64,000 bases of DNA, from NCBI GenBank assembly GCA_964510055.1, contig CAZDZY010000002.1, forward strand, positions 1-64,000. Direction: 5' to 3'. The stretch's first letter is position 1. Every line of letters begins with the position of its first letter. The stretch is from DTFZ01 sp964510055. Its GTDB lineage: Bacteria; Bacillota; Clostridia; Christensenellales; SZUA-584. The position numbers and the translations under genes were made by a program. Positions 1 through 8,744 of this stretch are shown here, one piece after another. Under the pieces are notes generated by a model. It was not told where the DNA came from, made no database searches, and was given only the letters and a program-made list of their open reading frames with translations.

Positions 1-385
1 CGCGCTCTATGTTCTTTTCGATATCATAGCCTGCGTTTACGGCGGAATCAAGCGTATTTCCGGCCGCTGAGACTTTCAATGCCCAATACAGTCGGTCCTG
101 TTTGCTTTCAACAAACGCTTTTAGCTTAGGATACAGGCTGAGCGCCGTCTTAAGGTCTCTTTGTTTGATTTGACTGTACGGATCCGGTATCCCCGTTCGC
201 TTGCCCACGAGCCTGTGTACTTCCCTTACGATCTCAGGAGAATTCCTGTAGGATTTGTATTTAGATAAAATACTGATAGCGTCCGACATGATGCTGTCCT
301 GTTCCTCAGCGTCCTCCGTTGCCATCCTCGAAGCCTCAAGCACCTGCCGCAGTACGCATGGCAGGCAGTCAAGATATACTTTCAC
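1..385 (-). CDS. DUF89 / ARMT1-like damage-control phosphatase, N-terminal part
   Basis: This is the N-terminal 128 residues of a protein cut by the window edge. It starts at a GTG whose product begins VKVYLDCLPCVLRQ. A Cys-x-x-Cys in the first dozen residues, followed by a helical segment (EASRMATEDAEEQDSIMSDA), is typical of subfamily I of the DUF89 proteins. These are metal-dependent phosphatases that remove damaged or overflow phosphometabolites. The metal-binding aspartate and asparagine lie in the missing C-terminal half. A weak GGGGG ribosome site precedes the GTG, and no ATG start is available nearby. The family call comes from the N-terminal pattern alone, so the substrate cannot be guessed. 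Confidence 0.7.
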   Translation of the reverse strand, partial: MKVYLDCLPCVLRQVLEASRMATEDAEEQDSIMSDAISILSKYKSYRNSPEIVREVHRLVGKRTGIPDPYSQIKQRDLKTALSLYPKLKAFVESKQDRLYWALKVSAAGNTLDSAVNAGYDIEKNIER

Positions 386-651
386 GCAAGCCCCCGATCT
401 TAATCATATATTATTTAAAAAGCAAAACACATTTCTTCATATTGAACCTATCGGCCGCGATATCGGCCGCAGCGAGACCCGCCTAATTTTGCAGCCGAAG
501 CGGCTGCATACTTACTGTACACGGTTTATGGAATATCATCAAGTATCAGATTAAAGTTTCAGGTAATATTGATATAATTAACTTATAGCACAAGAAGGCG
601 CTTTTTAAGCGCCTTCTTGATTTTTCAATATCTATATTTATTGCAGAACTC
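386..651. other. Intergenic region with inverted repeat
   Basis: No gene is supported here. The 12-bp-stem inverted repeat at 592-618 (AAGAAGGCGCTT, loop TTT, AAGCGCCTTCTT) sits just past the stop of oadB. On the plus strand it is followed by a T-rich stretch; on the minus strand the T-tract is poor. It probably ends the decarboxylase operon, but the orientation of the T-run is unusual for that job. Confidence 0.5.
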
Positions 652-1794
652 TCAGTTGCCGAACAACGCCAGCAGCACGCCCGCCGCAACAGCCGAACCT
701 ATGACTCCGGCTACGTTCGGGCCCATCGCGTGCATAAGAAGGAAGTTGCCAGGGTTGGCCCTCTGCCCCTCTTTCTGCGATACCCTTGCCGCCATAGGCA
801 CGGCGGACACGCCCGCGGAGCCAATAAGCGGGTTTATCTTTCCGCGGGACAGCACGTACATCAGCTTGCCTATGAGCAAACCGCCCACGGTGCTGAACAT
901 GAACGCGATAAGGCCCAGCCCTATTATCTTCAATGTTTCCGGTTGTAAGAATGTTTCCGCTTTAGCTGTAGCCCCTACGGTAACTCCAAGGAATATCGTA
1001 ACTATGTTGATAAGCGCATTCTGCGCCGTTTCCGACAACCGCTCTACCACGCCCGATTCCCTGAACAGGTTACCGAGCATCAGCATGCCTATAAGGGGAG
1101 CGACCGAAGGAAGCAGCAGTATGCACAATATCGAAACGATGATAGGAAATACTACCTTCTCTACCTTTTTTACCTCGCGCAGCTGCTCCATCTTGACTGC
1201 GCGCTCTTTCTTCGTTGTGAGCAGGCGCATTATAGGCGGCTGTATGAACGGTATGAGCGCCATATACGAATACGCCGCTATCGCTATAGCGGACAGAAGA
1301 TGGGGTGCGAGCCTTGTTGTAAGGAATATCGCCGTCGGGCCGTCGGCGCCGCCTATTATGCCTATCGAGCCCGCCTCCTGAGGTGAAAAGCCTAATGCTA
1401 TGGCTATAGTAAAAGCAACGTATATCCCGAACTGCGCCGCCGCGCCCATAATAAGGCTCGAGGGGCGCGCTATCAGCGGGCCGAAGTCCGTCATCGCGCC
1501 TATCCCTAAGAATATCAGCGACGGGTATATACCAAGATGTACGCCCTGATACAGGTAGTATAAAAGCCCGCCCGGCTGGTCCCCGGACGGTTCGGCCATC
1601 AGCCCGGCAGCCGGCAGATTAGCCAGCAATACCCCGAACGCGATCGGCAGCAGCAGCAGCGGCTCGTACTTCTTCACGATGGCGAGATAAATAAGCACCA
1701 GCGCGATCACTATCATTACTCCCTGCAGAAGCGTCATTTGGGAAAAACCGGAGTCCTCCCATATCGTTTTCAATGTGTCGGTAAAAGACGTCAT
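652..1794 (-). CDS. oadB: Na+-translocating decarboxylase beta subunit (OadB type)
   Basis: This is the membrane subunit of the biotin-dependent sodium pump. It decarboxylates carboxybiotin and exports Na+. The protein is about 380 residues, almost wholly hydrophobic. It carries the family signatures GLLYYLYQGVHLGIYPSLIF and IGIIGGADGPTAIFLT (the conserved GGADGPT loop carries catalytic and Na+-binding residues) and ends in a hydrophobic helix. The start chosen is the ATG at 1794, because GGAGGT lies just upstream and overlaps the stop of the biotin carrier gene. A longer frame exists upstream but lacks this spacing. It is the last gene of the oadA-oadG-carrier-oadB operon. Confidence 0.93.
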   Translation of the reverse strand: MTSFTDTLKTIWEDSGFSQMTLLQGVMIVIALVLIYLAIVKKYEPLLLLPIAFGVLLANLPAAGLMAEPSGDQPGGLLYYLYQGVHLGIYPSLIFLGIGAMTDFGPLIARPSSLIMGAAAQFGIYVAFTIAIALGFSPQEAGSIGIIGGADGPTAIFLTTRLAPHLLSAIAIAAYSYMALIPFIQPPIMRLLTTKKERAVKMEQLREVKKVEKVVFPIIVSILCILLLPSVAPLIGMLMLGNLFRESGVVERLSETAQNALINIVTIFLGVTVGATAKAETFLQPETLKIIGLGLIAFMFSTVGGLLIGKLMYVLSRGKINPLIGSAGVSAVPMAARVSQKEGQRANPGNFLLMHAMGPNVAGVIGSAVAAGVLLALFGN

Positions 1795-1807
1795 GATCCG
1801 ACCTCCG

Positions 1808-2194
1808 TCACTGCAGTACGGCAATCAGGTCGCCCGTGTTTACCGACGCGCCCTTTGCCACAGTTATGTCCGCGACCACCGCGTCTTTAGGCGAGAATAT
1901 CTCGTTTTCCATCTTCATCGCTTCTATTATAAAAAGTATCTCGCCCTTCTTTATGGCTTCGCCCCTGTTCTTTTTGACGTCGAGTATTACGCCCGCTATC
2001 GGGGCGGTGACTTTATCTCCGCCCGCAGATGAAACCGGAGCGGTTTCCTGTTTTGGCTGTACCGCGGCAGGAGCGGTAACCGCGGGCGCGGCCTGTTTCA
2101 CCTGCGCAGTCTCGCCGGTTTTTCTTACCCGGGCTTCTGTTTCATCTACGTCGACTTCATATATGTTGTTATTTATCGTTACTTCGAATATCAT
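1808..2194 (-). CDS. Biotin carboxyl carrier protein of the decarboxylase
   Basis: A 128-residue biotinyl carrier that shuttles the carboxyl group between the OadA-type transferase and the OadB membrane subunit. The C-terminal half is a biotinyl domain with the classic EAMKMEN motif, the biotinylated Lys being residue 94. The middle is an Ala/Pro/Val-rich flexible linker (about residues 32-58), and the N-terminus (MIFEVTINNNIYEVDVDE) is the usual small beta domain. Its ATG overlaps the stop of oadG by 4 bases, so translation is coupled. In many proteobacteria this domain is fused to OadA; here it is separate, as in clostridial and methylmalonyl-CoA decarboxylases. Confidence 0.93.
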   Translation of the reverse strand: MIFEVTINNNIYEVDVDETEARVRKTGETAQVKQAAPAVTAPAAVQPKQETAPVSSAGGDKVTAPIAGVILDVKKNRGEAIKKGEILFIIEAMKMENEIFSPKDAVVADITVAKGASVNTGDLIAVLQ

Positions 2195-2490
2195 TTTTCA
2201 GCCTCCTTTATTCGCCTTATGGAATTGAACCTTAATCTTGCCAGCGGTATCCCTGAGTTTTTGCTTACGATAGCCATTATAGCAGCGGCCGTTTTTTCAT
2301 CCACCTCTACGAGCGTGATCTCGCTTTCTCCGTCCTGCGCCGGCTGGCCTTCAGGTGTTGCCGCAGCTGCCGCTGACCGCGGGCGAAATGCCATCGATAT
2401 AAGTTTTATTATAAAGCTGAGGGCAATAAGGACGGCGAACACTATAGCCAGCCCAAAAACGTCTACTCCCAAACTTTCCAATACAGACAT
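2191..2490 (-). CDS. oadG: Na+-pump decarboxylase gamma subunit (OadG type)
   Basis: A 99-residue small subunit with one N-terminal membrane helix (about residues 10-32, GLAIVFAVLIALSFIIKLI), an Ala-rich linker and a charged soluble tail (SEITLVEVDEKTAAAIMAIV). The gamma subunit holds the alpha and beta subunits together and binds the active-site metal. The tail resembles the C-terminal segment of clostridial OadG proteins. The gene lies 12 bases after oadA and overlaps the carrier gene by 4 bases, which supports the assignment more strongly than the short sequence does. Confidence 0.85.
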   Translation of the reverse strand: MSVLESLGVDVFGLAIVFAVLIALSFIIKLISMAFRPRSAAAAATPEGQPAQDGESEITLVEVDEKTAAAIMAIVSKNSGIPLARLRFNSIRRIKEAEK

Positions 2491-2502
2491 ACAACCTGCC
2501 TC

Positions 2503-3879
2503 CTATTTCTTCACAATGGAATACGAGAACGTTACGGCCGCTGATTCCTCGCGCTTCTTAAAAAAGCTCTCCGCTACTTGCGGGAACGCAATATGCGAGA
2601 GCACGTCTTCGTCGCTTTTTGCCAGGCTGCCAAGCTTTTTCTTCGCCGCTTCAAACGCAGGAGCGAGCGTATCGGCGAACCGGTCCTCTATCGGCTTCTC
2701 GTCTCCGAGCACGCTTTTGATAAGCTTCCTGTCAACTTCGCCCGGGGCTTTTCCGTACTCGCCTTTCAGGTACGCTTTTATTTCCTTTGAAATAGATTTA
2801 TACCTTTCTCCCTGCAGCACGTTTGAGGCAGCCTGCACGCCCACCATCTGGCTCATAGGCGTAACGAGCGGCGGGTATCCTAAGTCTTTGCGTACATTCG
2901 GTATCTCGCTTAATACTTCATCGAGGCGGCCGATGGAGTTCTGCGCCTTTAATTGCGCGAGCAGATTCGAAAGCATCCCGCCGGGCACCTGATACACTAG
3001 CACGTCCGCCTCGGTCCCCATTACAAACGTATCCAGCAGACCTGCAGAAACATATTTCTGTTTTATCGGCTTGAAGAAATCGTTTATCTCTTTCAGCACT
3101 TTTTCGTTTACGCCGGTTTCATGCCCCAGTTGTTTAAGGGCGTACACCATCGTTTCGGTCGATGGCTGCGACGTACCTCCCGAGAACGAGGATATTGCGC
3201 AGTCGATGCTGCTGCATCCCGCCTCCACGGCCTTTAAGCATGTCATCGGCCCCAAACCCGTCGTCGAATGCGTATGCAGCACTATTGGCACTTTAACCCG
3301 CTGTGTCAGCGCCTTGACGAGGCTGTACGCTTCCCCCGGCCCCATTATGCCCGCCATGTCCTTAATACAGATGGAGTCGGCGCCCATATCTTCGAGCTGC
3401 GATCCCATCGAGGCGTATTTCTCGAGGTTGTGGATAGGGCTCGTCGTGTAGCAGATGGCAGCCTGCGCGTGCGCTTTGCGCTTCTTTGTTTCGTCCATCG
3501 CTACTTCGATGTTCCGAAAATCGTTGAGGGCGTCGAATATCCTGAAAATATCGATGCCGTTCTCTGCCGCGTGCGCCACGAAAAGCCTAACGACGTCGTC
3601 CGGGTAATGCTTGTAGCCGAGTATGTTCTGGCCGCGTAGCAGCATCTGCAGCTTTGTACGCTTCACTTTGCCCTTTATTTTGCGTAACCTTTCCCACGGG
3701 TCTTCGTTAAGGTAACGCAGGCACGAATCGAAGGTAGCGCCGCCCCAGCATTCGAGCGAATAGTATCCGGCTTTGTCCAGCGTTTCCAAAATACCCTCAA
3801 AATCAGAAAAGGGCATCCGTGTGGCCGCAAGGGACTGGTTTGCGTCCCTTAATACCGTCTCTGTAATGTTGACCTTCAT
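2503..3879 (-). CDS. oadA: Oxaloacetate decarboxylase alpha chain (carboxyltransferase)
   Basis: A soluble carboxyltransferase that moves CO2 from oxaloacetate (or a related acid) to biotin on the carrier. The protein opens with VNITETVLRDANQSL, the HMGL-like TIM-barrel signature. Also visible are ECWGGATFD, QMLLRGQNILGYKHY, FRIFDALND, the metal and carboxyl-lysine region ICIKDMAGI, and the HTHSTTG metal ligands. It ends at about 458 residues without a biotinyl domain, which is encoded separately downstream. The second ATG (3879) was chosen because AGGAA sits six bases before it. Pyruvate carboxylase subunit B or methylmalonyl-CoA decarboxylase are alternatives by fold. The OadB/OadG neighbours and the lack of a biotin carboxylase favour a sodium-pump decarboxylase. 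Confidence 0.9.
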   Translation of the reverse strand: MKVNITETVLRDANQSLAATRMPFSDFEGILETLDKAGYYSLECWGGATFDSCLRYLNEDPWERLRKIKGKVKRTKLQMLLRGQNILGYKHYPDDVVRLFVAHAAENGIDIFRIFDALNDFRNIEVAMDETKKRKAHAQAAICYTTSPIHNLEKYASMGSQLEDMGADSICIKDMAGIMGPGEAYSLVKALTQRVKVPIVLHTHSTTGLGPMTCLKAVEAGCSSIDCAISSFSGGTSQPSTETMVYALKQLGHETGVNEKVLKEINDFFKPIKQKYVSAGLLDTFVMGTEADVLVYQVPGGMLSNLLAQLKAQNSIGRLDEVLSEIPNVRKDLGYPPLVTPMSQMVGVQAASNVLQGERYKSISKEIKAYLKGEYGKAPGEVDRKLIKSVLGDEKPIEDRFADTLAPAFEAAKKKLGSLAKSDEDVLSHIAFPQVAESFFKKREESAAVTFSYSIVKK

Positions 3880-3969
3880 TGTCATTTCCTTTCTTAAAAA
3901 TTATATATTTTAATTAAATTTAAGGCTCAGTTATGTTTCCGGCTTCTTGCCCGGCAATAAATGCGTACT

Positions 3970-4001
3970 AAAAAAGGGCGGAAACACTAAGCTTCCCACC
4001 C
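3970..4001 (-). terminator. Intrinsic terminator inside the oad leader (possible attenuator)
   Basis: On the minus strand the sequence forms GGGUGGGAA, an 8-base loop, UUUCCGCCC and then six U. It lies between the promoter at 4071-4099 and the oadA start, so transcripts from that promoter must cross it. It could also simply end the upstream gene at 4130-4483. Confidence 0.7.
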
Positions 4002-4070
4002 TGAAAACTCGAAATCTTGAAACAGAAACTGCCAACCGAAAACCGAAAGTAAGATATTCAATTTGAAGTT

Positions 4071-4099
4071 ATTATAATATATTGTCGGGGAAAAAACAA
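4071..4099 (-). promoter_or_regulatory. Sigma-A-type promoter for the oad operon
   Basis: On the minus strand TTGTTT and a perfect TATAAT are separated by 17 bases. Transcription would begin near 4064, leaving a leader of about 185 bases before oadA. Confidence 0.65.
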
Positions 4100-4129
4100 T
4101 TAAAACTTTGTGATGATTTTCTCACTGTA

Positions 4130-4483
4130 TTAAGCAGTTACACCCGTAAGGCTGTAAAACAGGAATCCCGCAAGAAACGAGGCAGCGTTGGCAAGCGCGG
4201 AAACCCAAAACGCCTTCGATGTCTTAAAACCGCAAAGCATACGGTACACATACGCTTCAACGAGCACTGCCGAAGCTTCGAGCAGCGCGAGCGCAGGGTA
4301 ATAGAACGCGATACCCAGGTATGCCGCTGCCAGCGCAAGCAGAAGGTTTACCGCCGGATTAGTGAGCAGGTTGCACAAAAAGCTGTAATATACAAAGTCG
4401 CGCCTGCGGAAAAGCAGCGCAATAACAGCGCCTTCTATGACTATTGTAGCGATAAGGTTTCCTAAAAAAATGATTAATATCAT
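4130..4483 (-). CDS. Small integral membrane protein, unknown
   Basis: A 117-residue protein with about four hydrophobic segments (residues 2-22, 30-52, 58-78 and 92-112) and few charged residues. It has no recognised family motif. GAGGAAAA lies just before the ATG. It lies 38 bases downstream of another small membrane-protein gene on the same strand and may be the last gene of the operon that begins with the MFS transporter at 6131. No function can be inferred. Confidence 0.6.
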   Translation of the reverse strand: MILIIFLGNLIATIVIEGAVIALLFRRRDFVYYSFLCNLLTNPAVNLLLALAAAYLGIAFYYPALALLEASAVLVEAYVYRMLCGFKTSKAFWVSALANAASFLAGFLFYSLTGVTA

Positions 4484-4521
4484 TTTTCCTCATTGCCTTT
4501 GTGTACTAAATCGTTTTTGCT

Positions 4522-4716
4522 TTACGCCTTATTCTGCTTTTTCTTCTTTGCCGCGCGTATAAGCAAAACCACGGCAGCGGCTATAGCAGCGGCAACAACG
4601 GCAAGCATGATGATCGTGATAACGCCCCCGGCGGGGTTATCAGCGGTTGTGGTAACAGCCGATTCATCAGTTATTGGCGGCGCAACGTCCAGCAGCACGC
4701 AATTCAAATAAAACAC
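4522..4716 (-). CDS. Small single-span membrane protein, unknown
   Basis: A 64-residue protein starting at GTG (GGGAGG eight bases upstream). It has a mainly acidic or neutral N-terminus (APPITDESAVTTTADNPAGG), one transmembrane helix at about residues 32-54, and a lysine-rich end (RAAKKKKQNKA). That predicts an N-out, C-in topology. It lies between two other small membrane-protein genes, 82 bases after one of them. A plus-strand frame of similar size covers the same bases but has poorer protein character. The function is unknown. Confidence 0.5.
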   Translation of the reverse strand: MFYLNCVLLDVAPPITDESAVTTTADNPAGGVITIIMLAVVAAAIAAAVVLLIRAAKKKKQNKA

Positions 4717-4798
4717 TTCAAAAGCCTCCCTAAGGTCATTATTATTATAAATATACTCTGCTTAGACAACTGATATCTCAGCGGCTGAAAGCAGCGTT

Positions 4799-5017
4799 CT
4801 ATTCATCCTTTCCTTTTCCGGCGCCCTGTTCGCTTGACAGCCGCTTTGCCGCGGCAAGTTCCTGCTGCTGTTTTTTTGCCTTTCTAACGTTTATAACAGC
4901 TATCGCTATAAGCGTCCCGACCACGATCAATACTATCAGCGCCGGTATGCCGAGAACCAGGTATACGACACCTGCGGCGTCAAACAGCGTGCTGCTGAGT
5001 TTCCTTATGTTCTTCAT
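4799..5017 (-). CDS. Small single-span membrane protein, unknown
   Basis: A 72-residue protein with a short N-terminal amphipathic stretch, one long hydrophobic helix (about residues 15-42, GVVYLVLGIPALIVLIVVGT) and a charged, glutamine- and lysine-rich cytoplasmic tail ending GAGKGKDE. Its ATG, preceded by GGAGCAGTGT, lies inside the end of the MFS gene, which it overlaps by 38 bases, so the two are probably co-translated. It may be an accessory subunit of that transporter; this is inference from position only. Confidence 0.6.
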   Translation of the reverse strand: MKNIRKLSSTLFDAAGVVYLVLGIPALIVLIVVGTLIAIAVINVRKAKKQQQELAAAKRLSSEQGAGKGKDE

Positions 5018-6131
5018 ACACTGCTCCTTTCCTGCCGTACGCCGCTAAATATACGCAGAGCGCCGACAGCGCTGTAAGAACTGCAACAACTGCTAAGACG
5101 GCTGTTCCCGTCAGACCGAACATAAACGAAGGCACGGTGCCGCACAGCAGCGCAAGCGTGGTAAGGCCGAACGCAAGCCCCGGGTTTCGCGGAAACTTCG
5201 ATACGACTATGCACAGCGTTATTGGCATAGTCATGTTAAACAGCATTATCCCTAAAAACGACAGCAGCGGGCTTCCGTTTCCGAATACGAGCAGCGGTAT
5301 CGATAAAACGAGAGCCGCCGTACCCGCAAATTTTGCGCCGCGCAAGTCGCCGGCAAATCCTCCCGCCGCCTTGCCTGCGAAAGCCGCTATGCCGGGCAGC
5401 ATCGATAACAGCACGGAAGCCGATTTCCATTCGAGCGGCAGTACCCCGCCGACATAAGCGCGCACAACTATTGAAACGAGCGCGAGGATGAGCACCGCCG
5501 CAAACGGCCGCCCCGACGATACATTTATCTTCACCTCTTCAAACTTTACCCTGCCAGTTTGCTTAAACAATGCAATGAGTATCGCGGACGCCGCGAGCAG
5601 CGCGAGCGGCAGGGCGGCCGTATACGCGGCTTTGCCGTACATCGTCCCGAATAATACGCCCAGAGCGCCCGTGGAAACGAATATCCCGCTCCTCGACATT
5701 CTTCCGTTTGATAACGCAAGGCTGTCTATGCCGCCTTCGACGTGGAAAAACGAGTTTCCCGCCGCGCACAAAAACAGCGACAGCCAGTAAAACGGCAGCG
5801 CTATCACTCCCGCCGCTACCGCAATGCAGCCTATTAAACCGGCCGGCAGCCCCGGCTTTATATCGCAGAGGTATCCTGTCACCGGCTGGGTGCCGAACGC
5901 TATTATATTATATATAAGGAACGCGTACGCAATTTCAGCCTTATCCTGCACCGCCCCGTTCATTGAAAACAGAATGAAAAAACATGAAAAGTCTACGCAG
6001 AAATGCGATATGCTGTAAGCGATAAGCGATCTTAGATTTCTGATATTACCGCCCCCAAACTGTACGGAGCAAATGCCCGCTTTCTTTATAATACTATATA
6101 TTAGTCGTAAAAAGAAGAAGCGGGGTTCCAT
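4980..6131 (-). CDS. MFS-type transporter
   Basis: A 383-residue protein with roughly 11-12 hydrophobic segments. Between helices 2 and 3 is a loop of the type GTQPVTGYLCDIKPG, followed by GNSFFHVEGGIDSL, which recalls the fosmidomycin-resistance branch (HGxxHP-like). The substrate is unknown. The annotated start is an ATG with only a weak GGGGAAA site. A TATTAT-like promoter element lies inside the first 20 codons, so the true start may be internal and the first 30 residues may not be translated. The gene precedes three small membrane proteins on the same strand. Confidence 0.75.
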   Translation of the reverse strand: MEPRFFFLRLIYSIIKKAGICSVQFGGGNIRNLRSLIAYSISHFCVDFSCFFILFSMNGAVQDKAEIAYAFLIYNIIAFGTQPVTGYLCDIKPGLPAGLIGCIAVAAGVIALPFYWLSLFLCAAGNSFFHVEGGIDSLALSNGRMSRSGIFVSTGALGVLFGTMYGKAAYTAALPLALLAASAILIALFKQTGRVKFEEVKINVSSGRPFAAVLILALVSIVVRAYVGGVLPLEWKSASVLLSMLPGIAAFAGKAAGGFAGDLRGAKFAGTAALVLSIPLLVFGNGSPLLSFLGIMLFNMTMPITLCIVVSKFPRNPGLAFGLTTLALLCGTVPSFMFGLTGTAVLAVVAVLTALSALCVYLAAYGRKGAVYEEHKETQQHAV

Positions 6132-6173
6132 TAACGATCGTTTCCCCGCTGCCTGTTCCCGTATAAGGCTGTT

Positions 6174-6587
6174 TTATCGGCTTAGCTTTTTAACTATTTC
6201 CTCCATAGCGCGGTAATGCTCCTCCTCCTGCGCTATTATATATTCGTACAGCTCTTTATTCGCTTCCGTCTCGCCGCGCAGCCGTTTATAGAGCTCTATG
6301 CTCTTTTTCTCCATATCAAGAGCGAGGCGGTAAGCGTCTATCTCCTCCGGGTCGGTCTTTAAGTCTTTAAGCTCCGGAAGGCCGTCGAACACGTTGACCG
6401 ACAGGTCCTCTTTGCCTATTGCCACTCCAGTATCATAATCGCGAAGCAGCGCCGCGTGGCGGCTCTCCTCTTCCGCAAGCGCCGAAAACACCGCTTCAAG
6501 CGGAGTGCCCCTGTGTTTCTGCGCCTGATGGCGGTAATACCCCTCGCCCTCTATCTCCATGTTTATCGCGAAGCTCAATCCCTCCAT
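6174..6587 (-). CDS. Rubrerythrin-like ferritin-fold diiron protein
   Basis: A 137-residue four-helix protein. Glutamates in helix 1 (NMEIEGEGYYRHQ), EEESRH in helix 2, a glutamate in DMEKKSIELY and EEEHYRAME in helix 4 form the expected diiron site. The C-terminal rubredoxin domain of true rubrerythrins is absent, so this belongs to the short erythrin-like group. Members reduce peroxide or sense iron and oxygen in anaerobes. GGAGAAACATC precedes the ATG. The gene stands alone between the MFS operon and a DUF2207 gene. Confidence 0.85.
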   Translation of the reverse strand: MEGLSFAINMEIEGEGYYRHQAQKHRGTPLEAVFSALAEEESRHAALLRDYDTGVAIGKEDLSVNVFDGLPELKDLKTDPEEIDAYRLALDMEKKSIELYKRLRGETEANKELYEYIIAQEEEHYRAMEEIVKKLSR

Positions 6588-6635
6588 GATGTTTCTCCTT
6601 TGCGTGATATGATCTTAGTATCGCAGAAATGTATC

Positions 6636-6654
6636 GGGCGGTCAATGACCGCCC
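6636..6654. repeat. Short palindromic repeat (GGGCGGTCA / TGACCGCCC)
   Basis: A perfect 9-bp-arm hairpin lies in the gap after the DUF2207 gene. A close relative occurs at 37565-37585 (GGGGCGATCATTGATCGCCC). Both read as a small dispersed GC-rich palindrome followed by T-rich sequence. Confidence 0.5.
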
Positions 6655-6684
6655 TTACTATCATAATATTTTATTTTTCGGTCC

Positions 6685-8592
6685 TTACCACGAGCCTCCA
6701 CCGCCGCCGCCGCCGCCGCCGCCGGAGAAGCCGCCGCCCGAGAATCCTCCCCCGCCGCCTCCGCTCCGGGTTGTGGGAGGCGAAGAGGTCATCTGATTAC
6801 CAAAAGTGGTCATGGCGTTGTGGAAGCTCGACGCGAACAGCACCGGCGTGAACGTTCCGTGCCCGTAATACCACGTCGGGGGCTGCAAGGCTATGCCCTC
6901 AAAGTTCTTTATCCAGATATCCGTTATGCCGAGCACATACGCGTACGGCAGTATGCTGTAGAAATAAGACGGATTTTCCGCCGCGAGCTTTTCGAGGCGG
7001 TCTTTCTCGGCGAGTATTATGAAATTGCGCAGGCCGAGTATCTTGCCCATCCAGGCGTTGCCCTGTTCTGTGCGTTTGCGGACGAACGCCGCACAAAGCG
7101 TGATTATCGCCGACGCGGCTATGGCAGCCCAGGGCAGCAGCTTCTCATAAGCGTTCGGCAGCACTATGGCAACCAGAATAGCGGAAAAGCCGGCCCAGAA
7201 TATAAGCGCGAAAATAAGGCCGCGCACCGGGTTCTTTTTACCGCGCCATGTGCGCATCAATCCGATGATTATATAGGCCGGCAGCATCAGCGCGAGCCCT
7301 AAAGGTATGCCCAGCATGAGCGCGAAAATAAACCCCTCGCCTATGCGCGACAGCGCCGCTACAACTGCTATTACAAGCGGCAGCATGGCTAAAAACGTTA
7401 CCCACGGCATTATTTTCAGAGACTTTGCCGTAAACACCCGGCGTTCTTCAGGAGCGAACGACATTTTTACCATCGCCTTTGTGCTCTCGAACGTCGTGTA
7501 GAACTTTTGATTGAGCTGCGATGTGGTCACGGTGTCGCCGGTCCGGAACAATGCCTCAAACATATGGCGCTCAAAGAAATCGGAGTCTTTATCGAGCTCT
7601 TTCAGCCTTGTTAATTCGTATCTGTTTTCGCTTATTTCTTTTATCGATATGTTGCCTTTATCCGCCCAGTAGACGAGCAGCGATACAACATCGCGGTTAT
7701 CGACCACACCGTCGACCACAAACCCGACCTCAGCCGGGTTAAGGCCTTCGGGCGGGTAGAACTCCACGGTAGTCACATACTTCTTATCGCGGCCGAAAAT
7801 AAGGAACAGGATTATACCGATTAACACAAGCGCGCCCATTACGCCGATCAATACCCAGTCGAAGATCTGCAGCTGGGTCATCTTGAAATACCCCTGAGGC
7901 AGCTCTATGCGCATCCCCACGCTTTCGCCCGGATTCAGGACGCGCTGCACGCTGCCGGTTATCGTGTTGCCCGATAGTTCGTATTTGAGCACTTCAGGGT
8001 CGTAGCCTTTTGACCCATAATACCCGGTGTTGAACCCGATCTTGCTCTTATCGAATTCTTTGGGCAGCGTTATCGAAAATGTCAGGCTGTCTATAGGCTG
8101 ATCCCAACCTGAATTCTTTCCGCCGGTTATGTTGTAATAGACCTCGTCGAAACGCTGTGTCCCGTCGTTACCGAAGCCGAGCTTATACGATATCTTATAT
8201 GTCTGGTCGCTGCCGGCCGCCACAGTAGAATTGGGATCGCCTATCTTTATAGACACGATACGGGCGTCTCCGCTTACTGAGTATTGCCAGCCCTCGACCT
8301 TAACGTCCCATACTTCCGAGGGCACTCTCGTATCCAGCCTCTCGCCGGTGGGCATCTCGCGCTCCATATCGGTATTTACCGGGATATCGCGGTATATGCC
8401 GTGCCTCGGTTCATAAAAGTGAACGTTTAGGGTCTCGGTTATATCGTACACATTATTCTCGGAGATAACAGTCTTGACATCGTAACTCGTTATCTCATAG
8501 CCCCCGAGCGACTGCGCCGAGGCGCCTGCCGGAGCAATTACCAGCGTAAACAATATTGAAACACAAAGAAGTATTTTCAATATTCTCTTCAT
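6685..8592 (-). CDS. DUF2207 family membrane protein
   Basis: A protein of about 635 residues with a signal peptide (MKRILKILLCVSILFTLVIA), an extracellular DUF2207 domain (residues about 30-225, with GYEITSYDVKTVISENN and RHGIYRDIP), a transmembrane helix, a cytoplasmic domain, two to four further helices near residues 400-505, and a Gly/Ser-rich tail ending GGGGSW. This order is standard for the YciQ-like family, whose function is unknown. The ATG at 8592 was chosen over the upstream in-frame start because AAAGGACG precedes it. A shortened paralog lies at 21923-22684. Confidence 0.9.
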   Translation of the reverse strand: MKRILKILLCVSILFTLVIAPAGASAQSLGGYEITSYDVKTVISENNVYDITETLNVHFYEPRHGIYRDIPVNTDMEREMPTGERLDTRVPSEVWDVKVEGWQYSVSGDARIVSIKIGDPNSTVAAGSDQTYKISYKLGFGNDGTQRFDEVYYNITGGKNSGWDQPIDSLTFSITLPKEFDKSKIGFNTGYYGSKGYDPEVLKYELSGNTITGSVQRVLNPGESVGMRIELPQGYFKMTQLQIFDWVLIGVMGALVLIGIILFLIFGRDKKYVTTVEFYPPEGLNPAEVGFVVDGVVDNRDVVSLLVYWADKGNISIKEISENRYELTRLKELDKDSDFFERHMFEALFRTGDTVTTSQLNQKFYTTFESTKAMVKMSFAPEERRVFTAKSLKIMPWVTFLAMLPLVIAVVAALSRIGEGFIFALMLGIPLGLALMLPAYIIIGLMRTWRGKKNPVRGLIFALIFWAGFSAILVAIVLPNAYEKLLPWAAIAASAIITLCAAFVRKRTEQGNAWMGKILGLRNFIILAEKDRLEKLAAENPSYFYSILPYAYVLGITDIWIKNFEGIALQPPTWYYGHGTFTPVLFASSFHNAMTTFGNQMTSSPPTTRSGGGGGGFSGGGFSGGGGGGGGGGSW

Positions 8593-8744
8593 AACGCGTC
8601 CTTTCCGCACTATACGTGCAACAGCAACCATGGAAGGTAAGTAAAATATATTCCTGCTGTTCTCATTTTAGACGTTTATTAGGCTAAAGGCAAGACGGAA
8701 AAATGTATATATAATATTGCTTTGCAGCCCGGGCTGAACAGCTA

